A DNA stretch of 64,000 nt from an uncultured Anaerolineae bacterium (GTDB taxonomy: Bacteria; Chloroflexota; Anaerolineae; Anaerolineales; Villigracilaceae). Of this stretch, positions 7,198 to 16,928 are shown piece by piece; position 1 is the stretch's first letter; the number at the start of each line of letters is the position of its first letter. The notes under the pieces are model-generated. The model saw only the letters and a list, made by a program, of their open reading frames with translations, was not told the origin of the DNA and did not search any database. The stretch lies in assembly GCA_903822545.1 (NCBI GenBank), contig CAIJPN010000146.1:1-64000 (forward strand), in the 5' to 3' direction. The position numbers and the translations under genes are program-made.

Positions 7198-10100
7198 ATG
7201 TCGGCCAAGCAATTTGATGTCAATTCCTTGCCGCTTTCAGCCTCCGTCAAAGGCTCGATCAGCGTTATCGATGCAGACCAGGAAATCCCGGCCTGGCAGG
7301 TGGCCTGGGGGATTTTGCAATTACACAAGGAATACGCTGGCAGGCTGGGCGAAAAACTCAGCGCCGGCACCGGCCCATCTTTCAAGAATGTGCGCACCGT
7401 CGAAGAGTGGTTCATGATGCTGGCTGAGTTGTTTAATCTCGAACTGCTCCGACAGCAGGTTGAATGGCTGGATGGGCGTTTGACGATCTGGGGGCTGGCC
7501 CAGCTCGATGCCGAGATGAAAGCGTATCTTGATTCTTTTGGGTTCCTGTATCTGCTGGAAGAAGAATATTTCGATGTGGCCAGTGTTTACCCGGGTGATT
7601 TAACCAAAACCCCAACCGCCCGTTCGGTGCGTCCCGAAAACCTCCCAGACCTGTATGCCCCTGAAGATCCATCCGATCAGGTGGCGATGATGCACCGGGG
7701 CGTCAAACTCTGTGTAGCGAAGACTGCCAAAGGCTGGAGACTGCCCGCCGATGCTTTCCTCCTGCGCGCCGGAATTGGCAACAAGGTTGTGGCTGGCTCC
7801 ATCTATGACGAGTTGCAACAAGATATTGAGCGCCCCGCGCGCAGCCAGGTGACCGATTTCTTGCGCGATTTTATGAATTCGAACGAGCCACCTACCACCG
7901 TTCGGCCTCTTTCGGTTAATTTGGATGAATCCCTGGCGAAAAAGGTGCTGCCGTTTACTCCCACTGGCACAGCCTGCCTGATTATCGCCGCTTACGAAAC
8001 CATGCAAACCGCCACCCTGGCCGAAGTCCGCCCGGTGATACGTGGAATTGTGAACGCTGCCCAGGCCAGGAATGTTTCTCACCTGGTGATGCCAAACCTG
8101 ATCTCCAGGACTAAACCTGCGCAGGAACGGGTGGAGAAAGCCCGTTACATGCTCGATGCGCTGCTGGAAATCACCGAATTTGGCTCACTTAAAACCATCA
8201 CCCTGGTTACCACCTCCCCGCAATTGTTGGAAATGGCGCGCCAGCGGCTGGACTTGCGTGAGAACAACCTGTCACAGGCGCTTTCCAATGACCAGGCCGA
8301 TGGAGATGATATGCTCAATATCTCTGCCGAAATCTATGCCCTGGCCGATACCCTGCTTTTGCACGAAGTCCGCGCACCGCTGGCGGTTGGCATTATGGGC
8401 GGTTGGGGCAGTGGCAAATCTTTTGTGATGCACCTGCTCAAGCAGCGCATGGCCAACATCCGCGCGCGGCGGGTGCTGAAGGGTTGGCCGCCTTTCAGCG
8501 GGGATGCGCCCCGGTCACCTTTTGTTGGGCATATTTACCAGGTTACTTTTAACGCCTGGACGTATGCCAAATCCAACCTGTGGGCCAGCCTGATGCACAC
8601 CATCTTTTTTGAACTAAACCGGCAGCTTTCACTGGAGAAGGTGCTCTCGCGCGGTTCGGTCGAGGCGCTGTTGGCGGGCGGGGATGTGTATAAAAACCTG
8701 TACCGCGAAGATTACCAGCTTCCACCTGAAAGTTACAGCCAGGCCGGGGATGTAATGGATAACAACCTGCTCTGGCTGACGATGCGCAGCCAGAAAAAGA
8801 CCGAACTGGAAAAGTTGAACGCATTGGAAACCCAAATTGCCAGCCAGCGATCCAGCCGCGAAACGGCCAGCAAAGCCCGGCTTGAAAAAGTCCAGGCAGA
8901 AATCGGCAGCCAGGCTCAATTTGCCGCATCTGAAATATTAAAGAAAAAAGCCACGGCGCTGGCTGAAAATATTATTGATTCGGATGGCAAGCTGCTTTTG
9001 TCTCAAGCGAAGCTGGATGTGGGCCAGGTGGAAACACTGTTGGCCTCGCTGCGCAGCCTGCGCACTACCTGGGGATATATTTCCAGCGTTGTCAAAAAAT
9101 CGTGGACAAATATGGCGCTGGCGCTGCTGCTGGCGATTTTCCTGGCTGGCAGCCTGGTCACAAACCTTCCGAGTGTGGCCGAACTGCTCAAACTGGATTG
9201 GCTATCTCGCCTGACGGCGCAGTTGGGCGCGCTGGTGGCCCTGGCCCTGCCGATCATTCGCCTGGCTGATAGTTGGAGCACTCGGGTGAAGGAAATTGTG
9301 CAGGAGTACCAGGCTAGCGTGGATACTGAGCTGGAAAACTGGCAATCTACCCGCGATATACGCCTGGCCGAGCAGCAAGCCCAGGATGAAGCCGCGGTGC
9401 AAGAAATCATCGGCGCGCCGGGGCTTTCACTGCAGGCCAAACGCGCGGCGCTGCAAAACCTGGCGGCTACGAATGTAACCGCCAACGACAAGTTGGTGGA
9501 GATGCTACAGTCCGAGGCGGAAGAACAGCGCCGCAAAGTAGGCCCGACTGCGCATTATTTGACGTTGCTCGAATTTGTCCGCTCGCGGTTGGCAGATGAT
9601 AGTTATGAGAAACAGCTCGGGTTGATGCACCAGGTCAAGCAGGATTTTGACGAGTTGACCGCCAGTTTGATGCGTGATGACGATGGCACGCAGGAACTTT
9701 TCCCACGCGGGGAGCCTCGCATTGTGCTTTTCATTGATGATCTTGACCGCTGCCCGCCATTGCGTGTGGTGGAAGTGCTCGAAGCTGTGCAGCTTTTGCT
9801 CAATACCAAACTTTTTGTGATTGTGATGGGGCTGGATACGCGTTATGTCACCCGCGCGCTGGAAAAGGAGTACAAGGAAATCCTACAGCATGAAGGCGAC
9901 CCATCAGGGCTGGATTACATCGAGAAAATCATCCAAATCCCATACCGCGTGCGACCCATGGAACCGGGCGGGTTGCAAAATTTCCTGCAAAAACAAATGC
10001 AGATTGAAAACACTGCCAGCAAACCCAGGCCGGGATCTGATCCGGCGGCTGAAACGCCCAAAGGCGAGCCCAAAAGCACCAGTGATGGGCTGGCCGCCCC

Positions 10101-10770
10101 GGCACCCGGCGAAGCCCCGGTGGGGGATAATTCCCAAAAGACGGTGGATGTTTCCCAGGGTGTATCGCCTGAAACTCCAACCAACGTTCCACCAATCGAA
10201 TTTTCTGCCGAAGTGGTCAAATTCCAGCAGGATGACCTGACCGACCTGGCGCTGTGTTGCCAGCAGGTGGACCTGACACCCCGCAGCGTTAAGCGGCTGG
10301 TGAATGTGCTGAAACTTATCAAAATCTTTTGGTTTCGCAGCCTGGGCGGGGATCGCACCCGCCCGGTGAAACAAAGCGTAATGAGCCTGCTGGCGCTTTC
10401 GGCGGCTTATCCCGAGATCATGCGCGAAATATTTATCGAGATGGATTCTTATTTCAAGGGCGGGAATGTACTGCGGGAAGAAGCTGTCATTTCGCAGTTG
10501 AAAACGATCCGGTTGCGCAGCGCCATTGAAACCAGTTTTGCCTGGCAGCTGGTGCTTTTTCGCCGCGATGTGGATGTTTTGCAAGCCCAGAAATTTGGCC
10601 TTGTCACCATTGCCGAACTGGATCAGACCACCCTGAACATTGTGCGCTCATTCTCTTTTGTGGGCGACCCCAGCTACTGGACTGACCAGAAACCGGAACC
10701 CGCCCCCAGGCCAGCCGAAAGCGCATCCACTGAGAAAGGTATTGATGTCTCCCAATCCGCAGCCCAATAA
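7198..10770 (+). CDS. KAP-family P-loop NTPase, membrane-associated
   Basis: The protein has 1190 residues, starting at ATG 7198 with AAAGGA upstream. The first ~390 residues form an uncharacterised region. About 260-345 contain a Rossmann-like pattern ([37 protein letters not shown]) that recalls macro domains. The KAP module follows: Walker A GGWGSGKS at 401-408, a long helical insert with a hydrophobic pair at about 636-657 and 675-690, Walker B with [12 protein letters not shown] at 841-852, and a C-terminal helical part with [17 protein letters not shown] Pro/Gln/Ser-rich insert lies around 940-1000. KAP NTPases are usually tethered to the inner membrane face through such inserted helices; several take part in phage defence or signalling. 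It overlaps the downstream VF530-type gene. Confidence 0.85.
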   Translation: MSAKQFDVNSLPLSASVKGSISVIDADQEIPAWQVAWGILQLHKEYAGRLGEKLSAGTGPSFKNVRTVEEWFMMLAELFNLELLRQQVEWLDGRLTIWGLAQLDAEMKAYLDSFGFLYLLEEEYFDVASVYPGDLTKTPTARSVRPENLPDLYAPEDPSDQVAMMHRGVKLCVAKTAKGWRLPADAFLLRAGIGNKVVAGSIYDELQQDIERPARSQVTDFLRDFMNSNEPPTTVRPLSVNLDESLAKKVLPFTPTGTACLIIAAYETMQTATLAEVRPVIRGIVNAAQARNVSHLVMPNLISRTKPAQERVEKARYMLDALLEITEFGSLKTITLVTTSPQLLEMARQRLDLRENNLSQALSNDQADGDDMLNISAEIYALADTLLLHEVRAPLAVGIMGGWGSGKSFVMHLLKQRMANIRARRVLKGWPPFSGDAPRSPFVGHIYQVTFNAWTYAKSNLWASLMHTIFFELNRQLSLEKVLSRGSVEALLAGGDVYKNLYREDYQLPPESYSQAGDVMDNNLLWLTMRSQKKTELEKLNALETQIASQRSSRETASKARLEKVQAEIGSQAQFAASEILKKKATALAENIIDSDGKLLLSQAKLDVGQVETLLASLRSLRTTWGYISSVVKKSWTNMALALLLAIFLAGSLVTNLPSVAELLKLDWLSRLTAQLGALVALALPIIRLADSWSTRVKEIVQEYQASVDTELENWQSTRDIRLAEQQAQDEAAVQEIIGAPGLSLQAKRAALQNLAATNVTANDKLVEMLQSEAEEQRRKVGPTAHYLTLLEFVRSRLADDSYEKQLGLMHQVKQDFDELTASLMRDDDGTQELFPRGEPRIVLFIDDLDRCPPLRVVEVLEAVQLLLNTKLFVIVMGLDTRYVTRALEKEYKEILQHEGDPSGLDYIEKIIQIPYRVRPMEPGGLQNFLQKQMQIENTASKPRPGSDPAAETPKGEPKSTSDGLAAPAPGEAPVGDNSQKTVDVSQGVSPETPTNVPPIEFSAEVVKFQQDDLTDLALCCQQVDLTPRSVKRLVNVLKLIKIFWFRSLGGDRTRPVKQSVMSLLALSAAYPEIMREIFIEMDSYFKGGNVLREEAVISQLKTIRLRSAIETSFAWQLVLFRRDVDVLQAQKFGLVTIAELDQTTLNIVRSFSFVGDPSYWTDQKPEPAPRPAESASTEKGIDVSQSAAQ

Positions 10771-10981
10771 CCCCCTGCATGGCATTACGTTAGAAATGAT
10801 CCTTACCCAACTGGTACAGCAATACGGCTGGGTGGAACTGTCGAAACGCATCCAGATTCGCTGTTTTTACAACGAGCCGAGCATCAAATCCAGCCTGAAA
10901 TTCCTGCGCCGCACGCCCTGGGCCAGGGCAGAAGTTGAAAAGTTATACCTGCAAACCCTGGCGGCCAAAAAATCCCCATAA
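10745..10981 (+). CDS. VF530 family (DUF2132) small DNA-binding protein
   Basis: The protein has 78 residues. The start ATG 10745 lies 26 bases inside the end of the KAP gene in another frame, implying translational coupling. The core ([50 protein letters not shown]) matches the compact VF530 fold, for which a DNA-binding role has been suggested from structure. In this family length is usually 70-90 residues, so the gene is complete. Coupling to a KAP NTPase is not a pairing I know as standard. Confidence 0.85.
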   Translation: MSPNPQPNNPLHGITLEMILTQLVQQYGWVELSKRIQIRCFYNEPSIKSSLKFLRRTPWARAEVEKLYLQTLAAKKSP

Positions 10982-11012
10982 AGCGGTGAAAGGATGCTGC
11001 GGGCATTTTTAT

Positions 11013-11906
11013 TTAAAGCCTGGTCACCGTTGGTTTGAGATCCAGCGCATCGATCAACTCGTTCAGTTCCGCATCAGACAGGCGGCGGTTTTTGGCGGCG
11101 TAGGCGGTTAGCGCCGCTTCGAGCGTGTTGGTGCCAAACGAGCGGCCATCATAGCGCGGGGTGGTGGTAATCACCAGCTTCGCGCCGCGCTCGCGCAGCA
11201 GCTCCAGGTTTTCAGCGGTGGTGGTATTGGTTAAAATTGTTTTCCCGCGCAGGTCTTTGGGCATGTATTTCCGCATAAACAGGAAATCCCCGGCCCATAA
11301 ATCCGATTTTTCAAAAGCGGCGGTGTATTTCGGTTCGTGTTCCGCGCCATCGCTGCCATAAAAGATCATGCTGAGGGGGAATCGGCTCACAAACGGCATC
11401 AGGATTTTTGCCACCCTGAGATAGTTCTTCAACCCGTAAATGGGCAGCGGAATTCCCAACCCGACCATTAAGTCGCCGTACAAAACGCGTTTGCTTACTT
11501 CCTCGGTGGATCCGGCTAAACCCACCCTGTCGAGCGCCACCGGGATAAAAGCCTGCTCAAAGGCTGGGGTTTTTCCCAGCTCCGGGCGGGCCAGCTCAAA
11601 GACGCGCCGTTCCAGCGTGTGTTTCAGCCCGCGCCCATCGCACAGCGGCGTGACTTTGACATCTTCCACCAGTTTGAGCGCGGCATATAGCGGGTACTCG
11701 CGCTCGCCCAGCCGGATGTACAAATCCACGCCGCCTACGCCAAAGGCATCGACTTTGCCATCCATTTCGCGGTAAAGCTGCCTGGCTTTTTCCACATTCC
11801 CATCGGTGCCGATGCGTTCGATGATGACAGTTTCATCTTTGAATTTAACTTCCACGCGTTTGTCGCGTTTGGAGCTTCCCAGGCTGATGCCGACGGCGTG
11901 TTTCAT
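11013..11906 (-). CDS. Quinate/shikimate dehydrogenase-like conserved protein
   Basis: The protein has 297 residues and starts MKHAVGISLGSSKRDKRVEV. A Gly-rich stretch (FGVGGVDLYIRLG) near 55-67 and a second alpha/beta segment around 155-230 suggest nucleotide-binding folds. Proteins of this kind are commonly labelled quinate 5-dehydrogenase in anaerobes, but I see no canonical shikimate-dehydrogenase catalytic Lys/Asp motif, so the label is by resemblance only. It is the last gene of a minus-strand run, 6 bases after the stop of the upstream metallohydrolase start region, and probably co-transcribed with it. Confidence 0.6.
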   Translation of the reverse strand: MKHAVGISLGSSKRDKRVEVKFKDETVIIERIGTDGNVEKARQLYREMDGKVDAFGVGGVDLYIRLGEREYPLYAALKLVEDVKVTPLCDGRGLKHTLERRVFELARPELGKTPAFEQAFIPVALDRVGLAGSTEEVSKRVLYGDLMVGLGIPLPIYGLKNYLRVAKILMPFVSRFPLSMIFYGSDGAEHEPKYTAAFEKSDLWAGDFLFMRKYMPKDLRGKTILTNTTTAENLELLRERGAKLVITTTPRYDGRSFGTNTLEAALTAYAAKNRRLSDAELNELIDALDLKPTVTRL

Positions 11907-11912
11907 GGCGGT

Positions 11913-12551
11913 TTACTCCTGCACAAACGGATTGGATGCTTTTTCTCTGCCCACCGTGGTAAGTTCACCGTGCCCGGAGAGCAGGCGCGTATCATCGGGC
12001 AGGCTGTACACCTGGCTGCGGATGCTGTGCTCCAACTGCTCCCAACTGCCGCCGGGGAAGTCGGTGCGGCCCACGCTGCCCGCGAAGATTAAGTCGCCGG
12101 TGAAGCAGGTTTTGGCTTCGGCGCAGTAGAAAATGCAGTGGCCGGGGGTGTGACCGGGCGTGAAACGCACTTCCAGGGTGTTGGAACCAAGCCGCAGCGT
12201 TTGCCCCTGCTCGAAGTCGATGGCCGGCTCGGGGCCGGGGTCGATTGCCAGCCCGAACATCTTCCCTCCGCCGCCAGCCCGCCACAGGACGTGGTCGTTG
12301 GGATGCAGCGCCACCAGCGGCAGCGGATTGAGTGCATCGGCAATGGCTGCCGCGCCGCCAATGTGGTCGAAATGGGCGTGGGTGTACCACAGGTGGCCGA
12401 TCCGCCAGCCGCGTTTTTGGGCCGCTGCCAGGATGATATGCCCATCCCAGGCCGGGTCGATGACTGCGGCTTCTTTTGTCTCCGGGTCGGCAATTAAATA
12501 GGCGTTGGTCTGGACGGGGCCGAGGGTGAAGGGGATGATTTCGAGGGGCAT
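11913..12551 (-). CDS. Metallo-beta-lactamase-fold hydrolase, glyoxalase II type
   Basis: The protein has 212 residues. The metal site is clear: HAHFDH at 58-63, then TPGHTPGHC and the bridging-Asp motif CFTGDLIF, with a late SGHGELT histidine. The N-terminus (FTLGPVQTNAYLI) is typical of hydroxyacylglutathione-hydrolase-like enzymes, which cleave thioesters with a dinuclear zinc or iron site. Physiological substrate is not deducible. It lies 6 bases upstream of the quinate-dehydrogenase-like gene and 46 bases downstream of the MFS gene, the gap being filled by a palindromic repeat. Confidence 0.88.
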   Translation of the reverse strand: MPLEIIPFTLGPVQTNAYLIADPETKEAAVIDPAWDGHIILAAAQKRGWRIGHLWYTHAHFDHIGGAAAIADALNPLPLVALHPNDHVLWRAGGGGKMFGLAIDPGPEPAIDFEQGQTLRLGSNTLEVRFTPGHTPGHCIFYCAEAKTCFTGDLIFAGSVGRTDFPGGSWEQLEHSIRSQVYSLPDDTRLLSGHGELTTVGREKASNPFVQE

Positions 12552-12574
12552 GGATGTCTCCTGAGTTTTTTTAT

Positions 12575-12602
12575 CGTAAAGCGAGATAAATCTCGCGTTA
12601 CG
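12575..12602. repeat. Palindromic repeat, copy 1
   Basis: GTAAAGCGAGAT and ATCTCGCGTTAC arms around a short AT centre. It fills the gap between the MFS and hydrolase genes and includes the MFS stop codon. It has the same layout (GTA / GCG-rich arm / AT-rich centre) as copies at 13750 and 26839. Confidence 0.6.
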
Positions 12603-13737
12603 TCGGCGTATTTGCCAGGGCGGGCCGGTTCCGGGGGGTGAAAAAGTAAGAGAGGCCGAGGCTGGCCAGGATCAGCACCAGGCTGATCGGGTAGATGATC
12701 TCTGGATTCAGCGTATACAGCAGCCCGGCCAGCGGCGGGGCGATGATGTTGGGCACGGCGCTGACGGTTTCGCTGATGCCGTAAGCCAGGCCCATCTGCG
12801 AGATGTGGACGAGTTCGCGCACCTGGGCGCTGATGAGCGGGCGGATGCCGCGAAACCCGCTCATCATGAAATAGGCCATGTAAAAATGTTCGATGCCGGT
12901 TCCACGCCAGAGCAGCAGGCTAAAGCCTGCCATGGCTGCCTGCCCGATGAAAAAGCCGATGCGCGGGTTGAACTGGCCCAGGATCAGGTTGAACAGCACA
13001 ATCCCCAGGCTGTTGGTGGAACCAAGCTGGCCGACCTGCTCCAGAGTGATGCCGCGCTGGTTTTGCAGGAAATTTGCGGTGAGCGGCTGTGGCAGGTAGC
13101 AGGCGAAGATGACGGCGAAAACCAGCCCCAGGTAGCCGATGAAACGCCGGTTGTCGAACAGGCTGGCGGGCGGTGAGTCGGGGTCGTGGTGGTCGCGCGG
13201 CTGTGGGCGGATGAAAACCAGGATGGCCCACGATACAATGAAGATGATGGCAGCGGCCAGGTAGGTTTTTTCCAGACCGTAGTTGTCGCCGATGTAACCG
13301 CCAATCAGCGGCCCGGCGATTGCGCCGATGTTGTACATGGCCGAGACGAGCGTCATGGCGCGCCCCGGGCTGAGTTTGCCGCGCGCGGCCGTGATGTAGC
13401 TGTTCATCGGCGAGACGACGAAGGCGGTCAGCCCGTACAGCACCATGCCAGTGATGAAAACGCCCAGGTTGGGGGCCAGGGCCATGATCCAACCGGCCAG
13501 CACGCCCAACGTCCAGGCGAAGATCAGCAGCGGGCGGCGGCCCACCCGGTCTGAGAGATACCCGGCGGGAGTGTGTGCCACCGCCATGGCAAAACCCACT
13601 ACGCCCAGCACAATGCCGATGATCAGCGGGTCTGCGCCCAGTTTTTGCAGGTAGAGCGGGTTGAAGTAGAAGAACATGGTCTCACCCAACCCCCAGGTGA
13701 GCAGGGAAAAGCTGATTAAGATAAGGTCAGGTGTCAT
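12598..13737 (-). CDS. Major facilitator superfamily transporter
   Basis: The protein has 379 residues with about 12 hydrophobic helices. The loop between helices 2 and 3 carries the MFS signature GYLSDRVGRRPLL, and a second related segment opens the C-terminal half. The protein starts at its first helix, so no signal peptide is expected. The substrate cannot be read from the sequence; drug or sugar efflux is common for this length. The gene opens a three-gene minus-strand run with the metallohydrolase and quinate-dehydrogenase-like genes. Confidence 0.85.
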   Translation of the reverse strand: MTPDLILISFSLLTWGLGETMFFYFNPLYLQKLGADPLIIGIVLGVVGFAMAVAHTPAGYLSDRVGRRPLLIFAWTLGVLAGWIMALAPNLGVFITGMVLYGLTAFVVSPMNSYITAARGKLSPGRAMTLVSAMYNIGAIAGPLIGGYIGDNYGLEKTYLAAAIIFIVSWAILVFIRPQPRDHHDPDSPPASLFDNRRFIGYLGLVFAVIFACYLPQPLTANFLQNQRGITLEQVGQLGSTNSLGIVLFNLILGQFNPRIGFFIGQAAMAGFSLLLWRGTGIEHFYMAYFMMSGFRGIRPLISAQVRELVHISQMGLAYGISETVSAVPNIIAPPLAGLLYTLNPEIIYPISLVLILASLGLSYFFTPRNRPALANTPT

Positions 13738-13749
13738 AAAGGTTTCGTG

Positions 13750-13770
13750 GCGCGAAATAGCATTTCGCGC
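13750..13770. repeat. Palindromic repeat, copy 2
   Basis: Perfect 9-bp arms GCGCGAAAT / ATTTCGCGC around AGC, 12 bases from the MFS start codon. The centre ATAGCAT is shared with the copies at 26839-26904. Confidence 0.65.
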
Positions 13771-13932
13771 AATGGAAAAATTTTAGCGTGCCAAAGAGAC
13801 GGGTTCAACTGGCTTCGTAATTTAGCAACGTTGTTCACAACAGAGCGGCGCGTGGGCGAGAAAAAGCATCGATAACGGAAAAATTGCCAGTTTGGGGTAT
13901 CTTAACCCGGAGAAGCTGGGAAAGAACAAACA

Positions 13933-14004
13933 AACCGCGAAGGCCGCCAGGAGCGCCAAGAAAACCTTAAAAAAATCTTCGCGCTCTTGGCGTACTTTGC
14001 GGTT
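13933..14004. repeat. Long imperfect inverted repeat, AACCGC...GCGGTT type
   Basis: The left arm starts AACCGCGAAGGCCGCCAGG (13933) and the right arm ends TTGGCGTACTTTGCGGTT (14004). Both contain GCCAAG/CTTGGC. A related arm, ending CTTGGCGGCCTTTGCGGTT, is at about 47615-47633. Confidence 0.55.
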
Positions 14005-14050
14005 CACAAAAAATCAGGCTGGGGTTGAGCGAGCGCAAATCTCAAAAACA

Positions 14051-14830
14051 TCATTCCGCGCCGCCGATAAACTCCGCCGCAGCCCGGAAAGCCGTCTCGC
14101 GCTGCGCGTCGCGGGTGATGACGTGCCCCGAACCGGCCAATACCAGCTTCTCCTTGCGCGTCGAGCCAACGTGCTCCAGCATATACGCCAGGGTCTCTTC
14201 GCTGCCCATCGGCAGGTACGTGTCATCTTTGGAGTAAATGAAGAGCGCCGGGACGCTGATTTTCGGCAGCGCGGCGCGCACTTCGCCCAGCAGCTTATCC
14301 AACTCGCCAATCGAGCGCAGCGGGTTCTGCGGGTACGAAATGTGCCCCCGCAGCGCTTCCTTGTCAAACCAGCCATCCCCGTGCTCATCGCTGGTCTTGG
14401 GCATGTAATGGATGGTTCTGGAAAGCAGCTCAATATGCCGCAAGCGCGGGTCGGGCGGCAGGCGGTACGGCGCAGCAATGGCGATAACGCCCTCCACCGG
14501 CAGGTACGAAGCCCCCAGCAGCGAAAGCGCCCCGCCCATCGAAAGCCCCACCAACCAGATTTTCTCCACCAGGCCCGAAAGCAGGTTGTGTGCATCTTCC
14601 ACAGACGCCACCCAGTCAGTGTAACGGCTGCGGATCATATCTTCGGGCTGGGTGGCGTGCCCCGTCAGGCGCGGCCCAATCGCCCAATAGCCGCGCTGGT
14701 TAAGATATTCGCCCATCCAACGCATCTCTTTCGGCGTGCCGGTGAAGCCGTGCGTCAGGATCACGCCGGTGTTGGATGTTCCACGGAAAAGGAATGGCTC
14801 GGTAGTGGGGATAATCTGGCGGCTGGTCAT
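14051..14830 (-). CDS. Alpha/beta hydrolase (carboxylesterase / monoacylglycerol lipase type)
   Basis: The protein has 259 residues from ATG 14830, chosen because it forms an ATGA overlap with the upstream glycosylase stop; an ATG 12 bases earlier is possible. Features are the oxyanion loop LTHGFTGTPKEM, nucleophile elbow GLSMGG with Ser at about 97, an acidic residue in YSKDDTYLP and a late histidine in GSGHVITRD. This is the Est30/lipase-like architecture that cleaves short-chain or monoacyl esters. It has no signal peptide and is cytosolic. Translational coupling to a DNA repair gene is probably just compact packing. Confidence 0.85.
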   Translation of the reverse strand: MTSRQIIPTTEPFLFRGTSNTGVILTHGFTGTPKEMRWMGEYLNQRGYWAIGPRLTGHATQPEDMIRSRYTDWVASVEDAHNLLSGLVEKIWLVGLSMGGALSLLGASYLPVEGVIAIAAPYRLPPDPRLRHIELLSRTIHYMPKTSDEHGDGWFDKEALRGHISYPQNPLRSIGELDKLLGEVRAALPKISVPALFIYSKDDTYLPMGSEETLAYMLEHVGSTRKEKLVLAGSGHVITRDAQRETAFRAAAEFIGGAE

Positions 14831-15372
14831 TTTTCCATCCATTTAGGATTTTGACGCGCCACCAGGCTGTATACCGGACAATCGGCAGTGTGCGCGCCTG
14901 GCAGGTATCCCGTTGACATCAGGAACTCCCCGACAATTTCCCCGCCTGTAAAGACAAATTCACGTTTGAAGAGTTTCACCCACCCGGCTTTTTCCAGCGG
15001 ATGATGGGCATTCAGCCACTTTTGGAATGACCCGTACTCGCGCTGGATACCCTGGATGCGCCGGGCATTTTCGATGGCGGCATTCACTTTCAGCCGGTTG
15101 CGGATAATTCCAGCATCAGCCAGCAGCCGGGCGCGGTCTGTTTCAGTGTAGGCTGCCACTTTTTCGATGTCGAATCCATCATAGGCGCGGCGAAAGCCCT
15201 CCGCCTTTTTCAGGATTGTGATCCACGACAGCCCGGCCTGGTTGATTTCCAACACCAATCGCTCGAAGAGCAGGTTGTCATTCTCGAGTGGGAATCCATA
15301 TTGGGTGGCATGGTAGGTGTGGTTGAAGGTGTCTTCGGGGTGGGTGTTACAGTAATCACAGTAGGTGGTCAT
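14827..15372 (-). CDS. tag: DNA-3-methyladenine glycosylase I
   Basis: The protein has 181 residues, the usual Tag length. It excises 3-methyladenine from alkylated DNA as the first step of base-excision repair. The zinc-snap residues expected of Tag are present: an N-terminal Cys (CDYC at 5-8) with a nearby His, and a C-terminal HTADC giving the HxxxC pair. The Tag core is also seen (EINQAGLSWITILKK, then FRRAYDGFD, IIRNRLKVNAAI). The start ATG 15372 fits the family. Its last bases overlap the following hydrolase gene. Confidence 0.93.
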   Translation of the reverse strand: MTTYCDYCNTHPEDTFNHTYHATQYGFPLENDNLLFERLVLEINQAGLSWITILKKAEGFRRAYDGFDIEKVAAYTETDRARLLADAGIIRNRLKVNAAIENARRIQGIQREYGSFQKWLNAHHPLEKAGWVKLFKREFVFTGGEIVGEFLMSTGYLPGAHTADCPVYSLVARQNPKWMEK

Positions 15373-15390
15373 AGTAGGGTATTTTACCTT

Positions 15391-16701
15391 TTATTTGATC
15401 ACATACAGCGTGGCCGACTGGGCCGGTAACGTGAGCACGCCGTCAGCGGGGATGGGTTGTTTGCCAAGATTTTCGGCGTTGTGGCTTGCATCTAAAAGCC
15501 AGGTTTCGGCCTCGTTCAGGGTTATGCCATCCACTCGCAGCGGCACTTTTTGCTTGGTGTCTGACAGGTTGATGATCATCAACGTCAGCGCGCCATCTTT
15601 GCGTTTGGCGGCAAAAATGTCCACATCGGTGATGCCCGAGGCGGCATAAACTTGCGCGTTGCCGAAATTCTTGTAAAGCGGGAAAACATAGTATGTCGGG
15701 CGGATTTCTGTGCCTTTAAAAAGCCCCAGCCCGGTGGCACGCTGGGAAATGACCCACTGGTTGACCATGAACACATCGGCGTTCATCATCTGGCCGAGCA
15801 CATCGGCATACCAGATGGCGTTGTAGAAGGAATCGGGCGAGGCTTCCTGGAGTTGTGCGGCGCTGGGGTCTGAATTCAGTTCTGTGATGGCGATGGGGAG
15901 TTCTTTCCCCAGGATTTCACGGGTCAAGCTGCGCAGGTATTCAATTTCGCGCACCCATTGACGGGTGTTTTGGCGCAGGGATTGGATCGTGACCGGGTTG
16001 CTGGGGGCGTGTAGCGGGTAGCGGTGCACCGAGATGATATCGACCAGGTCGCCGTTGGCTTTTAAGAATTCGGTCATGTAGTCACGCCCGGCGGAATCTT
16101 TGGGGGTGGATGCCAGGTCGAGGTTCCACTGGCTGATTTCCGGCCCGACAAGTTTAATGCTTGGGTCGGCTTTTTTCATGGCTTCGGCGATGGGCCGCCA
16201 GTCTCTGTTCAGGTTTTCGGTGGTGTAATCGTAATCGGCTTGTTTCAACTGGGTGTAGATATTGGCTTCATTGCCGATGCTCCAGTAGATGACGCCATAT
16301 TTTTTCTCTTTGTTGGTGTAGCGTACCAGTTCGGCGGCAACTTCTGGTGAACCATCAAGCAGGCGCACGCTGATCATGGGGATGGCGCCCATTTGTTTGC
16401 AAAATTCGATGAATTGATCGATCTGGTGCGGTTTGATATCAACGGAATCTGTCCAGGCTCCGCCGGGGAAGCGCAGGATGGTGAACCCGGCCTGTTGGGC
16501 CATCGGTAGCATGGATGGGGTGATGGCGTGCATGGGGCCGTAGTTGGTGCCAAAAAGATAGGGGCTGATCTCACCTAATCCAATGCTTGGGGAGACGGTG
16601 AGCGCATTGGGTGTGGTGGTGGGCAAGACGATCGGAGCAGGCGGGGTGCAGGCGGTTAGCAGGGCGAGCAAGATGATGGTGATGATGGAAGTTCGTTTCA
16701 T
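15391..16701 (-). CDS. Lipoprotein glycoside hydrolase, clan GH-A, arabinofuranosidase-like
   Basis: The protein has 436 residues. A signal peptide ends in the lipobox LLTAC (Cys18), followed by a Pro/Thr linker, so it is an outward-facing lipoprotein. The catalytic part has the clan GH-A signature: SIGNEAN with the proton donor Glu near 145, and ITELNSDP with the probable nucleophile Glu near 274. The opening ISPYLFGTNYG and LRFPGGAWTD fit GH51/GH39/GH79-like enzymes acting on plant or exopolysaccharide side chains. The exact family cannot be settled by eye. The gene lies 18 bases before tag on the same strand. Confidence 0.8.
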   Translation of the reverse strand: MKRTSIITIILLALLTACTPPAPIVLPTTTPNALTVSPSIGLGEISPYLFGTNYGPMHAITPSMLPMAQQAGFTILRFPGGAWTDSVDIKPHQIDQFIEFCKQMGAIPMISVRLLDGSPEVAAELVRYTNKEKKYGVIYWSIGNEANIYTQLKQADYDYTTENLNRDWRPIAEAMKKADPSIKLVGPEISQWNLDLASTPKDSAGRDYMTEFLKANGDLVDIISVHRYPLHAPSNPVTIQSLRQNTRQWVREIEYLRSLTREILGKELPIAITELNSDPSAAQLQEASPDSFYNAIWYADVLGQMMNADVFMVNQWVISQRATGLGLFKGTEIRPTYYVFPLYKNFGNAQVYAASGITDVDIFAAKRKDGALTLMIINLSDTKQKVPLRVDGITLNEAETWLLDASHNAENLGKQPIPADGVLTLPAQSATLYVIK

Positions 16702-16861
16702 TGATTTTTACTCCGTGGGGAAATGTTGAGCAGGAAGTCTCCATTTTACGCTTAACCGGTGATTTACCCATAGCATGATTGACGTTTCCAGATGGGTTTG
16801 TTGGCTTCCTGGCGGTAAAAAGGCTGACTTTAAGGAAGCCCTGTACCTTTACAAGTGGTGC

Positions 16862-16889
16862 TTGAAACAAGTTTTATTTGTGCTATCAT
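16862..16889 (+). promoter_or_regulatory. Sigma-70-type promoter for the small lipoprotein gene
   Basis: TTGAAA (16862-16867), 16-base spacer, TATCAT (16884-16889), 39 bases before the ATG at 16929, with a GAAGGGAGAG ribosome-binding site between. Confidence 0.6.
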
Positions 16890-16928
16890 ATTTGTAAGGT
16901 TTCCAATACACGAAGGGAGAGTGTACTT

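Larger units (their letters stand above)
13738..14050. other. Intergenic stretch with two repeat types
   Basis: No gene is supported here. It contains a palindrome at 13750-13770 and a larger imperfect inverted repeat at 13933-14004. It should also hold the promoter of the MFS operon (minus strand) but none is clear. Confidence 0.6.

Noticed and set aside
9904-10584. A 226-residue minus-strand frame
   Set aside because: It is antisense to the C-terminal part of the KAP NTPase, with no conserved pattern.
13892-14854. A 320-residue plus-strand frame
   Set aside because: It lies opposite the alpha/beta hydrolase gene and runs through an inverted repeat; composition is typical of an antisense frame.
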